NCBI GenBank assembly: GCA_016712345.1
Contig: JADJRH010000011.1
Coordinates: forward strand, 3,224,001 to 3,288,000
Reading direction: 5' to 3'
Length of the DNA: 64,000 nt
DNA from: Polyangiaceae bacterium
GTDB taxonomy: Bacteria > Myxococcota_A > Polyangia > Polyangiales > Polyangiaceae
Shown: in pieces, positions 45,245-54,700 of the stretch
How positions within the stretch are numbered: the stretch's first letter is position 1
How the letters are laid out: every line of letters begins with the position of its first letter
Notes under the pieces: model-generated
The model's database searches: none
Told to the model about the DNA's origin: nothing
The model's input: the letters and a program-made list of their open reading frames with translations, nothing else
Translations under genes and position numbers: made by a program

Positions 45245-45258
45245 TCGGGAGCCGGGTC

Positions 45259-46113
45259 TTGAAACCGCTTGCACGCATTACCGACCCAACGGCGCACCTG
45301 TTGCCCGGCACGATTACAGGTCCAGGCGCACCGCTGGTCATGGCCCATGGTTTACCGGTCGCGCGAGCGCTTGATACAGCCGCATGTGGCAAGCCGGGCG
45401 ACCCGCCGGGTTCCATTCAAACCGGTTCTGCCGATGTTCTGATTCACGGTCTACCCGCATCAGCCTTGGGTGATAGTGTCGTTTGTGGGGCCACGGTGAG
45501 CATGGGTGCGCCCCAAGTGTTCGTGGGTGGAGCTTCGGTCACGATCCCCCTCAATATTCAGGGGTCAGACGACTTTATCAAACAAACACAGGCCGCTGTT
45601 GCCACGTTGTACAGCACACCCACGGGCAAACAGCTTTTCGCGGACATCGCCGCATCCGGCCATCAAGTGACCATTCAAGAAACAACCGATCCCAACGGGT
45701 ATTGCAAGCCTCACTTTGACCCTCTCGGCAATGCCGCCAAGCCGGGCAAGGGGGTGGGGAGTACCGTTTCGTGGAATCCCTCCCATCCGGCGCCTGGGCT
45801 GGCAGGTAATCCCAATGCCGCTGCGGTTGTCCTTGGGCACGAGTTGGTCCACGCCCATCACAACGCCACGGGTACACATGGCAATGGCCCCGACGACAGT
45901 TACCCAGGACAAAATGGTTCATCCAGTCGAGGTGAAGAACGAAAGACGGTGGGCTGCAAGGGTGGTACGATTACTCAACCCAACGGCGTTCCTACGGCGG
46001 TTCCAGACCATTCGAAAGACATCCCCACTGAAAACTCCTTTCGGCGCGACCTCGGCCTTCCTCCCAGAAATTCGTACTACCCAAACAACTGGCCGGGAGG
46101 GCCTCCATGGTAG
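45259..46113 (+). CDS. PAAR-domain effector with M91-like metallopeptidase domain
   Basis: 284 residues from TTG 45259, with CGGGAG upstream. The PAAR tip (about 1-95) has ARITDPTAHLLPGTITGPGAP, HGLPVARALDTAACG, LIHGLPASALGDSVVCG and VFVGGASVTI. The C-terminal part has a zinc site HELVHAHH (194-201), then RGEERKTVG and TENSFRRDLGLPPRNSYYP, matching the order of motifs in M91 (NleD-like) metallopeptidases. It should be delivered by the adjacent VgrG and cleave a target protein. The last 7 nt overlap the next gene, a typical effector-immunity arrangement. Confidence 0.88.
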   Translation: MKPLARITDPTAHLLPGTITGPGAPLVMAHGLPVARALDTAACGKPGDPPGSIQTGSADVLIHGLPASALGDSVVCGATVSMGAPQVFVGGASVTIPLNIQGSDDFIKQTQAAVATLYSTPTGKQLFADIAASGHQVTIQETTDPNGYCKPHFDPLGNAAKPGKGVGSTVSWNPSHPAPGLAGNPNAAAVVLGHELVHAHHNATGTHGNGPDDSYPGQNGSSSRGEERKTVGCKGGTITQPNGVPTAVPDHSKDIPTENSFRRDLGLPPRNSYYPNNWPGGPPW

Positions 46114-46817
46114 AAACCGGCCCTCAAGCAAAACAACGCGGCGCTTTTTACAGATGGCTCTTCTGCTCCGTTATCGGGCTGACGGCGATGGGCTGCGAAA
46201 AGCCTGATTCGCCGCGAAGCAGTTCTCAGGAGACAATGATGGTCACACAAGATGGGCTTGAATTCAGCGCCAACCTGACGGCGGATGATTCACGCATGAC
46301 AATTCACTATACTGTAAAAAACAAAGGGGACTTAACCGTTCACTTGATGAATCGAGTTGTTGCGTACAAAGACGGCTTGCCCACTTTCAGCGCCGACAAT
46401 GCCTACATTTATACTGAGTCGTCGTCCCTGGTCGTTGAGAAAGCGATTCCGCCGGTACCCGTTGGCCTTGCGCCTACCGAGTTGATTGTTCCCTATTCAA
46501 CTCCGCTCTACCCGGGAACTACATTTGAAGAATCGGTTGACGTGGAACTGCCGGTGAAGGAGAACCGAGCCTACCAACGTCGCCGAGCGACGGACGAGAC
46601 ATTTACCGTTGAGGTCGTTCTGTTTCGGCTGGGGTATGTGACAGCTCCCCAAGGATCCATTGAAACAACGGAAACGGTGGGGGATCAAAAGGTCGTCCTT
46701 TTTCGGGCGCCTCCGGGAACTTTGGCGAGGCCTGAGGTGATAGAGATATCCGTTCCCGTCACTCACCGTCAAACGGGCAAGCCGTCGAGTGTCAAGGTGT
46801 TCGTGCCCAGCTTGTAG
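46107..46817 (+). CDS. Candidate periplasmic immunity lipoprotein
   Basis: 236 residues. ATG 46107 lies within the end of the effector gene (7-nt overlap). A signal with lipobox GLTAMGC (Cys30) precedes a beta-rich domain (about 45-230: QDGLEFSANLTADDSRMTIHYTVKNKGDLTVHLMNRVV, TFTVEVVLFRLGYVTAPQGSIETTE). No catalytic motif. Overlap and order with the PAAR-M91 gene, and export to the compartment where the effector would land, point to an immunity role; this is inference from context. No homologue is recalled. Confidence 0.72.
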   Translation: MVETGPQAKQRGAFYRWLFCSVIGLTAMGCEKPDSPRSSSQETMMVTQDGLEFSANLTADDSRMTIHYTVKNKGDLTVHLMNRVVAYKDGLPTFSADNAYIYTESSSLVVEKAIPPVPVGLAPTELIVPYSTPLYPGTTFEESVDVELPVKENRAYQRRRATDETFTVEVVLFRLGYVTAPQGSIETTETVGDQKVVLFRAPPGTLARPEVIEISVPVTHRQTGKPSSVKVFVPSL

Positions 46818-46832
46818 AACGGGTGGCCGCAC

Positions 46833-47834
46833 ATGAAAATTCGAAAATTATGCATCAAGAATATTTGCGGCTTGCCCGACATGGATGTCAATCTGACGGA
46901 TCGATCCGGCCAACCATTTGACGTTGTCCTCTTCACCGGCCCCATGGGGTGCGGAAAAACGCGCTTGTTGGAAGCCATTGCAGCGTGGAAAGAGATTGCC
47001 GGTTCTTACGGTACAAAGGTCGGGGGAACTTTCTTACCGAGAGATCCAAAGCAGCCCGCTGTAATCGAGGGGACGTGGCACGTGTCGAGCAACGAAATCA
47101 CCTTCGGCGCATTGTCAGATGCAAACATTCAGGTTGCGGTTGACATCTTTGAGCGCAAGGCCCTTTCCGACGTGCCGACTGGATTACGAAAAGTCCTGAG
47201 CGCCTTCGAACGCACAAACACCGTAGGCAAGGTCGAATACTTTCCCGCTTCGCGGCAGATTTATTCCGGCCCTTTGCCTGTGCCGATACACGCCGTTTCA
47301 GAAAAACTGGACGCGTCCCTGCGGCTCACCAAAGATCCAGAGAAATACGGTCTGGAAAGGGCTTGGCTCACATCTGAACTTGCGTCTGACCTCTCGACAA
47401 TGACGACTTCTTTGGAGGAGCGGGGGATCGTTCTTCCAGGGCAGGTGATTGACTCTCTTACCCATTTCAAGCGGTCATTTGCTCGACTTGCACCGCATCT
47501 TCGATTGTCCGGTCTATCATCGGTCGGTGAAAAATCGGCGCCGACGTTTGTGCGATCCGATCGCACATCGGTCCTCATCGACGAGCTGTCAAGCGGCGAG
47601 CAACAGGCGGTTCTGTTTGCCGCTACGTTCGAGCGACTCGGACTCTCCAACTCACTGCTCCTCATTGACTCCCCTGAGCTGTTCATTTCAGCAGGCGAGC
47701 AGATGCGCTTCTTCCAGACGCTGACAAGACTTGGGCAGGACAATCAGGTCATTGGAGCGACGTCTTCGACGGCCATTGTCAATCAAGTTCCTGCCGAACA
47801 GGTGGTTGAGCTTGGAGCCATTCAACCGCGGTAA
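46833..47834 (+). CDS. AAA ATPase (SMC/RecF-like)
   Basis: 333 residues. Walker A is GPMGCGKT with upstream KIRKLCIKNICGLPDMDVNLTD, the start of RecF/SMC-like ATPases. An ABC-type signature LSSGEQQAVLFA and Walker B-like NSLLLIDSPELFISAGEQMRFF follow; the usual DEPE is DSPE here. VIGATSSTAIVNQ forms the end. These AAA15/21-like ATPases appear in defence and toxin islands. It follows the lipoprotein gene by 15 nt, so it is part of the rightward island transcript. Its role with the effector module is unknown. Confidence 0.82.
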   Translation: MKIRKLCIKNICGLPDMDVNLTDRSGQPFDVVLFTGPMGCGKTRLLEAIAAWKEIAGSYGTKVGGTFLPRDPKQPAVIEGTWHVSSNEITFGALSDANIQVAVDIFERKALSDVPTGLRKVLSAFERTNTVGKVEYFPASRQIYSGPLPVPIHAVSEKLDASLRLTKDPEKYGLERAWLTSELASDLSTMTTSLEERGIVLPGQVIDSLTHFKRSFARLAPHLRLSGLSSVGEKSAPTFVRSDRTSVLIDELSSGEQQAVLFAATFERLGLSNSLLLIDSPELFISAGEQMRFFQTLTRLGQDNQVIGATSSTAIVNQVPAEQVVELGAIQPR

Positions 47835-47850
47835 ATAGAGCGAGAACGAG

Positions 47851-48836
47851 ATGAAAGACGTTCCCTTTTTCACAGACTCTCAACTGAGTGAATCGGTGGA
47901 GGCGTTTGCAACGTTTTCGGCGCGTTTGGCGGACCCATTCTCTGACAAGAACATTCTATTCGCCAAAGCGAACCTGACGGAAGCTAGGTGGTCGGAAATT
48001 CAGAATGCGTGGAGCAATCGACTGAGAAAACCTGACGCGCCGCAAACGGACGGGGTATCCGAAAAGTCACACGCGGCAACGGTGGCCAAATTTGTCGCGG
48101 CATTTACAACCACAAGATTCGGTGAAAAAGCCCCCGGCCAGATACAGATAAGACACTCGACAAGGCTGAAAAGAACGAGGTCATCGCTGTGGTTGAACCG
48201 ACCGCCGCGGTCGAATCTACGCTCGCTCCCATTGAGCGGCGAGCCGCAGTAGAAATTCCCTCGTTTCTCAGAGAAAAATCGACTCCCGCGAGTGTTTCCA
48301 AAGCGCCTCAAACCATCCCAACCTCCACGCCTGCTCCCGTTCCAACAGTTGTGCGTGCCGAGGTCGCCCACTCAACAGCAACCGCGGCGGTTGACGTGGC
48401 CGCGATCCTAAAAAAAGCTGTCCCTTTCGATCCATTCGCCAAATCCGCCGCGGTGGCCACCCCCAGTCAAGCGGGTCCAAACCAGTCTAAGTCAAACGGT
48501 ATGTCAGGTGAAACAGTCGACGTTGACGTGGGTGCCATCGCCCGTAAGGTGCTTGCATTCGGAGCATCAAAGCCAACGAGTCCGGCAACCCCGCCGCCGA
48601 AGCGTGTGTTCACATTGGACGAATATGCCGCTTTGAGCGCGGAAATCGCCATGGTGGGAAATGACCCAGTCGGACGACAGGCCGTATTTCAACGCTTCGC
48701 TGTGTCCAATCCAGACGCGCTCATCGCTGAATGGCGCGCACGTTTTGGGGAAGACCCTCAGTTGGCGGGGCGGTGGAGTGCCGCGTACGCCGCCCACTAC
48801 GCTCGTTTGAGAGCTGAGCGATACGGAATACGGTAA
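47851..48836 (+). pseudogene. T6SS-island protein with C-terminal helical domain, frameshifted
   Basis: Two frames: MKDVPFFTDSQLSESVEAFATFSARLADP ... FTTTRFGEKAP from ATG 47851, and DTDKTLDKAEKNEVIAVVEPTAAVEST ... RYGIR ending at 48836. One extra base in the C5 run (48131-48135) would join them into a protein of about 328 residues. The Pro/Ala-rich middle leads to FTLDEYAALSAEIAMVGNDPVGRQAVFQRFAVSNPDALIAEWRARFGEDPQLAGRWSAAYAAHYARLR, a C-terminal helical pattern I associate with T6SS-neighbouring proteins in myxobacteria. It starts 16 nt after the ATPase stop. It could be a damaged gene or a sequencing error. Confidence 0.7.
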
Positions 48837-49184
48837 GGGTTTCTCGACTGACGCCAGCCTCAATTCAGGTCAACTGGCTGGCCGTGGGTTAGGTGGCAAC
48901 CCTTCTCCGGGCCAGTGAGTTGAGTGACCCGTCAGGTTTGGACATCGATTCAGGTCAACGCGTTCAGGTCGCGCGAGGTCCGAGCCTCATAGCAGGTCAA
49001 CGCGTTCAGGTTGAGCCAGGTCCGAGCCTCAAGTCAAGTCAACGCGTTCAGGTTGAGCCGGGTCCGAACCTCGATCCACCTCAACGCGCTGACGCAATCG
49101 AGGTTCGGACCTTGAAAACTACTTGGGATTTTCAGGAGCCGCCGGGACCGGCGCCGGCGCTTCACCGCCCGGCTCTTCATACCC
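48837..49184. other. Intergenic region at the right edge of the island, holding repeat array B
   Basis: 348 bp between the ends of the rightward frameshifted gene and the leftward gene at 49185. Apart from the repeat array nothing is recognised. A 108-codon frame (48893-49219) reads 14-residue repeats of QRVQVEPGPSL type, but in array A the same frame is broken by a stop, so coding is doubtful. Confidence 0.65.
48931..49146. repeat. 42-bp tandem repeat array B (four units) plus conserved tail
   Basis: Cores TCAACGCG start at 48955, 48997, 49039 and 49081, again every 42 bp. The final unit has GGTCCGAACCTCGAT (49061-49075) and its exact complement ATCGAGGTTCGGACC (49097-49111), a 15-bp stem with 21-nt loop, then the tail ending TTGGGATTTTCAGGAGC. 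The homology with array A starts at GTCAGGTTT, 24 bp before the first core in both. Confidence 0.93.
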
Positions 49185-49877
49185 TTACGAGCCCGCGGCC
49201 GGCGATTCCCACGTGGTGAGAGGCCGCAAGAGTGCTTCTGCAAGCGCGTCACTGCCCGGCACGCTGGGATCGCTCACATTGGCCACGCGGGTGGCGTAGT
49301 CACGAATGGCATCGAGCACGGCAAGGAGTTTGGTGCGTACGTCTTGGTCGGTAGGCTCAGGTGCAGCCTTGGTCACGTGAATGGCGTCACCGTAGGCTTT
49401 GTGAGCGTCGCGCAGATGGGTAAGAAAAGGGGTGCCACCGAGGTTTTTGATCAACTCCACGTTTTTCTTTTCGTTCAGGACGTTGAGGCGGGAGTCTGAC
49501 TCTTGCCACTGAATTTTATACCGCTGTTGAGTGAATTCGAGTCCGTCACTGAAGATGGCATCGGTGAGGGCGTTGACCTCGGCGTGGTGGGGATTGTCAG
49601 AAGGTGGCAGTTTTGCCCAGCCCGAAAACCAGTCTGACGTTGCGGCCCAGGCGTTGTCCAAGGTGCGATCCGCTTTGCGTTTGGCTTGGGTATCCCCACT
49701 GCCCTGCGGGGCGAGAATCGCTGTCAGGGGCGCGGCGGCGTCTTTGAGGCGACTCGCGGAACTGACCACCTGCGGGGGGAGGTTTTTGAGTTTGAACGCG
49801 GTTTTGGCAGCATCGCGCGCGCGTTGAGTGATGGGCGGGTTTACTCCGCGGCGGTGGTAAGGTTGCGATCTACCCAT
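49185..49877 (-). CDS. Helical protein of unknown function
   Basis: 230 residues. No signal peptide, membrane helix or motif recognised. It is mostly helical, with LKNLPPQVVSSASRLKDAAAPLTAILAPQGSGD, NALTDAIFSDGLEFTQQRYKIQWQESDSRLNVLNEKKNVELIKNLGG and TKLLAVLDAIRDYATRVA. Its start codon region carries CTACCCAT-G-ATGGGTAG (49870-49886), a palindrome over the ATG. It ends about 40 bp from the tail of array B, just as the 182-residue gene ends about 45 bp from the tail of array A. Possibly island cargo beyond the repeat. Confidence 0.6.
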   Translation of the reverse strand: MGRSQPYHRRGVNPPITQRARDAAKTAFKLKNLPPQVVSSASRLKDAAAPLTAILAPQGSGDTQAKRKADRTLDNAWAATSDWFSGWAKLPPSDNPHHAEVNALTDAIFSDGLEFTQQRYKIQWQESDSRLNVLNEKKNVELIKNLGGTPFLTHLRDAHKAYGDAIHVTKAAPEPTDQDVRTKLLAVLDAIRDYATRVANVSDPSVPGSDALAEALLRPLTTWESPAAGS

Positions 49878-49892
49878 GATGGGTAGGTTGTT

Positions 49893-51542
49893 CTACGGGG
49901 CGAGGTGAAGGACGAAGATGTCGTCACCTTTCGGCATAAGCAAACCCGTCCCGTAGTCAACAGCCTTGCCGATGGTGCCAGACACGAGGATTGTCCTATC
50001 GGGAGCGGGCGCGGCGCCGATACCATAGTCGGCATCCTCAAACGCTCGACTCCAAACGTGAGCGCCGTCCTGCCCCTTGATTTTTGCGACGAATCCATCC
50101 GCATAGGCACTCGCATTTAGCGGCGCCGCACCGTTCAGACTTAGCGTGCCCTGGAATCGCCCCGCGAGAATAACATCCCCTTCTGAATCGACCGCTACCC
50201 TTGACCCTGCCTGCTCGGTTGAGTCCCCGAAACTCCATGCCCAAAGCGGTGTTCCAGAGGCGTCGAGTTTGAACACAAATCCGTCAAACGCGTTCAGATT
50301 GGTGAGATCGGGCAAAGTGGGTAGTTCAATGGTCCCGGTGAACGCGCCGGTAACAATTGCCGCGCCCAGACCATCAACGGCGACATCTTCCACGAACAGA
50401 CCGAGGCTTCCACCAAACTGTTTGACCCAAATGACCGACCCGTCGGCCCCGAGCCGCAAGACGAAGGTGTCACGGTCACCTACTGCGACCAAGTTTTGGC
50501 CCGCCACGGTAACGCCGTTTTCGAACGTTCCGACGCCAACAACTTGACCCGCTGGATCTAAAGCAAGAGCCGTTATTTCTTGGTATCCGTTCAAGGTGGT
50601 TCCGTAGGCGCTTAGCCAAGACAAGCCGCCGCTTGTGCCATCAAACTTCGCGACGAATCCGTCCGCTGAGCCGGTTCCGGCTTTCGCTCCTTGGCCACAA
50701 TCGATGCTCGTCCAGTAGGATCCCCCAACAAAAATGTCCCCAGTGGAATTGGTGGCAACGGAGTGAGCAACGCTCGCGGTGCTCGGCGTAGCGCAGGACG
50801 CGGACCACACGGGCGTCCCGTCGATCCCGGAAAGCTTGACAAGAAAGATACCGGCCGAAACCGGCGTCGTGCCGATGCTGAACGAAACGCCGGACGAGCC
50901 TGCCACAATGATCTCATTCTGATCGTTGATGACAACGTCGCCCAAACGACTCTGTGTTGACCCGCCGATCTGAGTAGCCCAGATCACCTCGCAATAGGCA
51001 TTCAGTTGGGCGACAAAGATAATGTCTTGTCCAACCAGCACTTTTGGGCCGAAGTCGATCGCGCCGTTCAAGACGCCCGCCACGACAAAAGAACCGTCGT
51101 TGCCCCCTACCACGCGTAGACTAACCTGATTTGCGCCGTCGCCGAACAGGCGGGCGCACAGAGTTTCTCCCGGTATGTACCCATCACAAGCTTCGTCCCC
51201 AAACACGGAGGGAGCTTCGGCTTGCGGGGTGATCTCGCCCACACAAGTGCCCCAACTCTGTCCATCCGCAGCGCAGGTTTCGGTGCCGGCCAAGCAGTTT
51301 CCCACTCCCTCTGTGACGGTGGGCCCCGAGTAACATGAGCGCGTTTCGTTCGGTGTACACAACGGCGCACCGCCCGTGCCGCCTCCCCCATTTCCCCCAG
51401 AGCCGGCAGTCGCGCCGCATCCGGCCGGCGCGCACTTGTCCTCTTCCGCTTTTTCCAAACCGAGCAGTTCAGCGCAGCCCACTCCCCAGGCGACCCATGC
51501 GGTGACAGCCCACACCGCTGGGCGATATCTCTTTCGGTCCAT
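49893..51542 (-). CDS. Lipoprotein with SBBP-like beta-propeller repeats
   Basis: 549 residues. The signal ends at AWGVGC (Cys23). A Cys/Gly-rich linker has CAPAGCGATAGSGGNGGGGTGG and CTPNETRSCYSGPTVTEGVGNCLAGTETCAADGQSWGTCVGEI, the myxobacterial sequence often preceding such propellers. Repeats of type GDVVINDQNEIIVAGSSG, HSVATNSTGDIFVGGSYW, EDVAVDGLGAAIVTGAFTG, SRVAVDSEGDVILAGRFQG match SBBP/NHL-like blades. No catalytic residue visible. Likely surface-exposed. Function unknown. Confidence 0.82.
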   Translation of the reverse strand: MDRKRYRPAVWAVTAWVAWGVGCAELLGLEKAEEDKCAPAGCGATAGSGGNGGGGTGGAPLCTPNETRSCYSGPTVTEGVGNCLAGTETCAADGQSWGTCVGEITPQAEAPSVFGDEACDGYIPGETLCARLFGDGANQVSLRVVGGNDGSFVVAGVLNGAIDFGPKVLVGQDIIFVAQLNAYCEVIWATQIGGSTQSRLGDVVINDQNEIIVAGSSGVSFSIGTTPVSAGIFLVKLSGIDGTPVWSASCATPSTASVAHSVATNSTGDIFVGGSYWTSIDCGQGAKAGTGSADGFVAKFDGTSGGLSWLSAYGTTLNGYQEITALALDPAGQVVGVGTFENGVTVAGQNLVAVGDRDTFVLRLGADGSVIWVKQFGGSLGLFVEDVAVDGLGAAIVTGAFTGTIELPTLPDLTNLNAFDGFVFKLDASGTPLWAWSFGDSTEQAGSRVAVDSEGDVILAGRFQGTLSLNGAAPLNASAYADGFVAKIKGQDGAHVWSRAFEDADYGIGAAPAPDRTILVSGTIGKAVDYGTGLLMPKGDDIFVLHLAP

Positions 51543-51760
51543 TCAAAGGCTCCTTCATTTCAAGCCAAATCTTTCTGCGACCCAGTCTCATCGCACACCG
51601 TTGACGGCGGGAGATCAAGCCGCGAAGAAAAGGGCGGTTCAGCAGGTTTGTGCGGTTGCAGGCGCATCCGCGCTCCGCGTACCATCGTGAGCAGTGCGGT
51701 GTCCGCGCCGGTGGGCTGCCGGTTGCACGCCGTTTTTCGCCGTTCTTTTGGAGGTCGCAA

Positions 51761-54700
51761 ATGCCTCGGCGCTTACTCAAACATCTATTCGCGATCCTGG
51801 TCTTACTCATTGTCGCCGGTTGTTCCGGCGGCGGCTGCGGGGGATGCGCCGGGTGCGGCGTGACACCGCTTCCCAATGGTTTTCCCAAAGAAGCGCGCGT
51901 GGAAAACGCGGGCTCGGTGCGGCTTACCCAATCGGGCCTTGGGTTTTTGTCGCAAAACTTGGGTCCGCTTGCGGAACAACTGCTGGGCGGAATGGGCGCC
52001 GGTGGTGTGGTGACGTTTAACGTTCCAACAACGTCAGGCAGTACGTCGGGCATCGACTACGAGATCTGTCCAGGCGGGCCAAACCCCAACGCCAATCCAC
52101 CCAAGTGTGTGGCCGAGATCAATATCGGCGGGGCGCAGCTCACCATCACAACCAAGGCGCCAAACATCCTCCAGATTTCGGGCCCGCTTCCCATTCGTCT
52201 TCAAAACCTACCCGCCGATTTTGTGTACTTCTTCATTCCCGACTCAACCGACATCGTGTTGAACGGCAATGATAACTGCCCCGGCGAAACGCAAACCTAT
52301 GCCAACGTCGACGTAAACATTGAGCTGGCCATCAGCCCGGAAAGTGAGGCGGCGCTGGCAGGTTATTCGCGCATCGACGTCGTCAGCGCAACCATCAACG
52401 AAAACCAACTGAAAAACTCCCTACACTTCTGCGGCGGATTGCCGGGAGCAGTAGAAGGCCTTTTGAAAGACCTGGCGTTTGGCCAACTCGTCGGCCCGCT
52501 GCTCGACACTCTCAAAGATCAAATCGGCGACCAGCTTTGCCGCAAAGCCGATCCGACGCTCACGCCCGAGTGTCCCGCCGGTACATCGAATGACGGCGGA
52601 ACATGTAAATTCGCGAGCGGGAAATGCGTTTCGATCGCGCTCGGGACCGAGGGCAACATCAATCTCTCGTCGCTTCTCGCATCGATTTCACCCGGAACCA
52701 AAGGCGGCCTCGACTTCTTGTTTGCGGCCGGCGGATCCGGCACGCCGCCCAACGGCGGGCCCCCGTATGGAAGCCTTAATCCCATTCAAGGCGGCGCCAC
52801 GCTGGGCATGTTCGGCGGTGCGCTTCCGCAGCCGGTTTCATCGTGCGTGAAGCTCGCCAACATGGATCCGCCGCAGGGCGTTCCGATCCCGGAGGTGCTC
52901 AAAGGCAACACGGTGCCGAATTGGCCGATGGGTCAAGCCGGTCCGCACGTGGGCATCGCGCTGAGCGAACGGTTCTTTAACTACGCGCTCTCGGGCATGT
53001 ATGACAGCGGTTTGCTTTGCATCGGCTTGTCGCTTGAAACGCTGGCGGCGTCGCTTCCGCTGCCGCTTGATTCGAAGTTGGTCGACAACCTTCTGCAAGC
53101 GAAAGGTACACAACGCCTCGGCCTGCAAGATGAAGCGCAAACGCTGGCGCTTGCAATTCGGCCCGGCGCACCGCCGACGGCGGAGTTTGGTTACGGAACC
53201 AATCTTGAAACCGACCCGCTCATTCGCATTGGAATGAAACAATTCTCGGTCGACTTTTACGTGTGGTCGCTGGATCGATTTGTTCGTTTCATGACGTACA
53301 CAATCGACTTGGACGTGCCGATGAACATCACGGTGACGCCCGATGGGCTCGTGCCGGTGATCGAAAAGATCGGCATCGTAAACGCCAAGATCACCAACGC
53401 CGAACTGCTTGATGATGATGCGGATCTCGACGCAATCGCTGCGATTTTAACCGACTTGCTTGCCAGCCAAATTGGCAGCGCTCTCGGTGGCGCGATCCCG
53501 GCAATCAACCTCAACGATCAGCTCGCGGGTCTTGGGTTGCAGTTGAACATCCCTGAGACAGTTGAAGGACAAGGTTCACCGGGGCTCACCAAAGTCACCG
53601 AAGGTACCGACGACTTCCTGGGGATCTTCGCAACGCTTGCCGTGGCGCCGCCGCAACCGCCTCCTTCGAATGAGACGAATGCGGTGGTGACGAAGAAAGA
53701 GATCGATCCCGCGGGCCTCACGCTTGTGACGGCGACCAAGGACAACGCGCCGCGCGTGGAGCTTTTGCTGTCGTCGCCGCAAGACAACGGCTCGAACAAG
53801 GTCGAGTACCAGATCCGTATGAACGGCGGCTTCTGGCGCCCGTGGACGACCAAACGCAACATCGAATTGCACGAAGGCATTTTCCGTTTGCAAGGTCGTC
53901 ACAAGATCGAAGTTCGCTCGCGCATTGCGGGCGAGCCGATGACAACCGACATGACGCCGGCCGTTGTCGACGTTGTGATCGACGGTGAAGCTCCGGCGAT
54001 CGCCGTCAAAGAACAAGGCAACAACAAAGCGAAGATCGTTGTGCGCGATGTGGTTTCGTCGCTCGACGCAACGTTTGTTCGTTACCGGATCGACGGCGGA
54101 TCGTGGTCGGGTTGGACGCGCGCGAGCGAGCTTCAGCTCCTCGACGTGACCCCCGGCGGCGATGTGGATGTCGAAGCGCGCGACGAAGAAGGCCTCGTAG
54201 CGACGGCTTCGCAGGCGATTCGCGGCAAGCCGCTTCCGAGCGACGGCGGCTGCGGCTGCACGGTGGTCGGAAACGATTCGTCGGATGGCAAACTTGCCGG
54301 TATTCTCGGCGTCATGGTTCTCGGTGCAGCGCTTCGATTTGGCAAACGCCGTTCGTCGAAAAAGGCCGCGCCGTCGGCCGCCCTTTCGCCCAAAGCCAAG
54401 GCGATCCGATCGATGCGCGCGCTGACGGGCATTGCGGTGGTGACAACCGCCGCAACGTTTGCCGGCTGCAACTGCGGAGAAGAAACGCAGTCCACAACCG
54501 GCACCACCACAACAAATACCACGAGCAGCGTTCCCGAGTGCCCGTCGTGCGACAAGCTAAACCCCGGTTTGGCGGGTGCGTACACATCGGCCACGGTGGT
54601 CGGCGACACGATCTGGGTCGCCGGCTACGTTGAAAAGGGCCTCAGTGAAAAGGGCGACCTTTTCAATTGGGGTGATCTCGCGGTGGGCAAGTTCGACGGC

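Noticed and set aside
35684..49146. Integron attC sites or integrase-driven genomic island
   Set aside because: No integrase, attC core or tRNA target was found; only the repeat flanks are supported.
48893..49219. Coding frame of 14-residue repeats over array B
   Set aside because: In array A the same frame is broken by a stop, the 42-bp period alone makes it open, and no start context is seen; kept as a DNA repeat.
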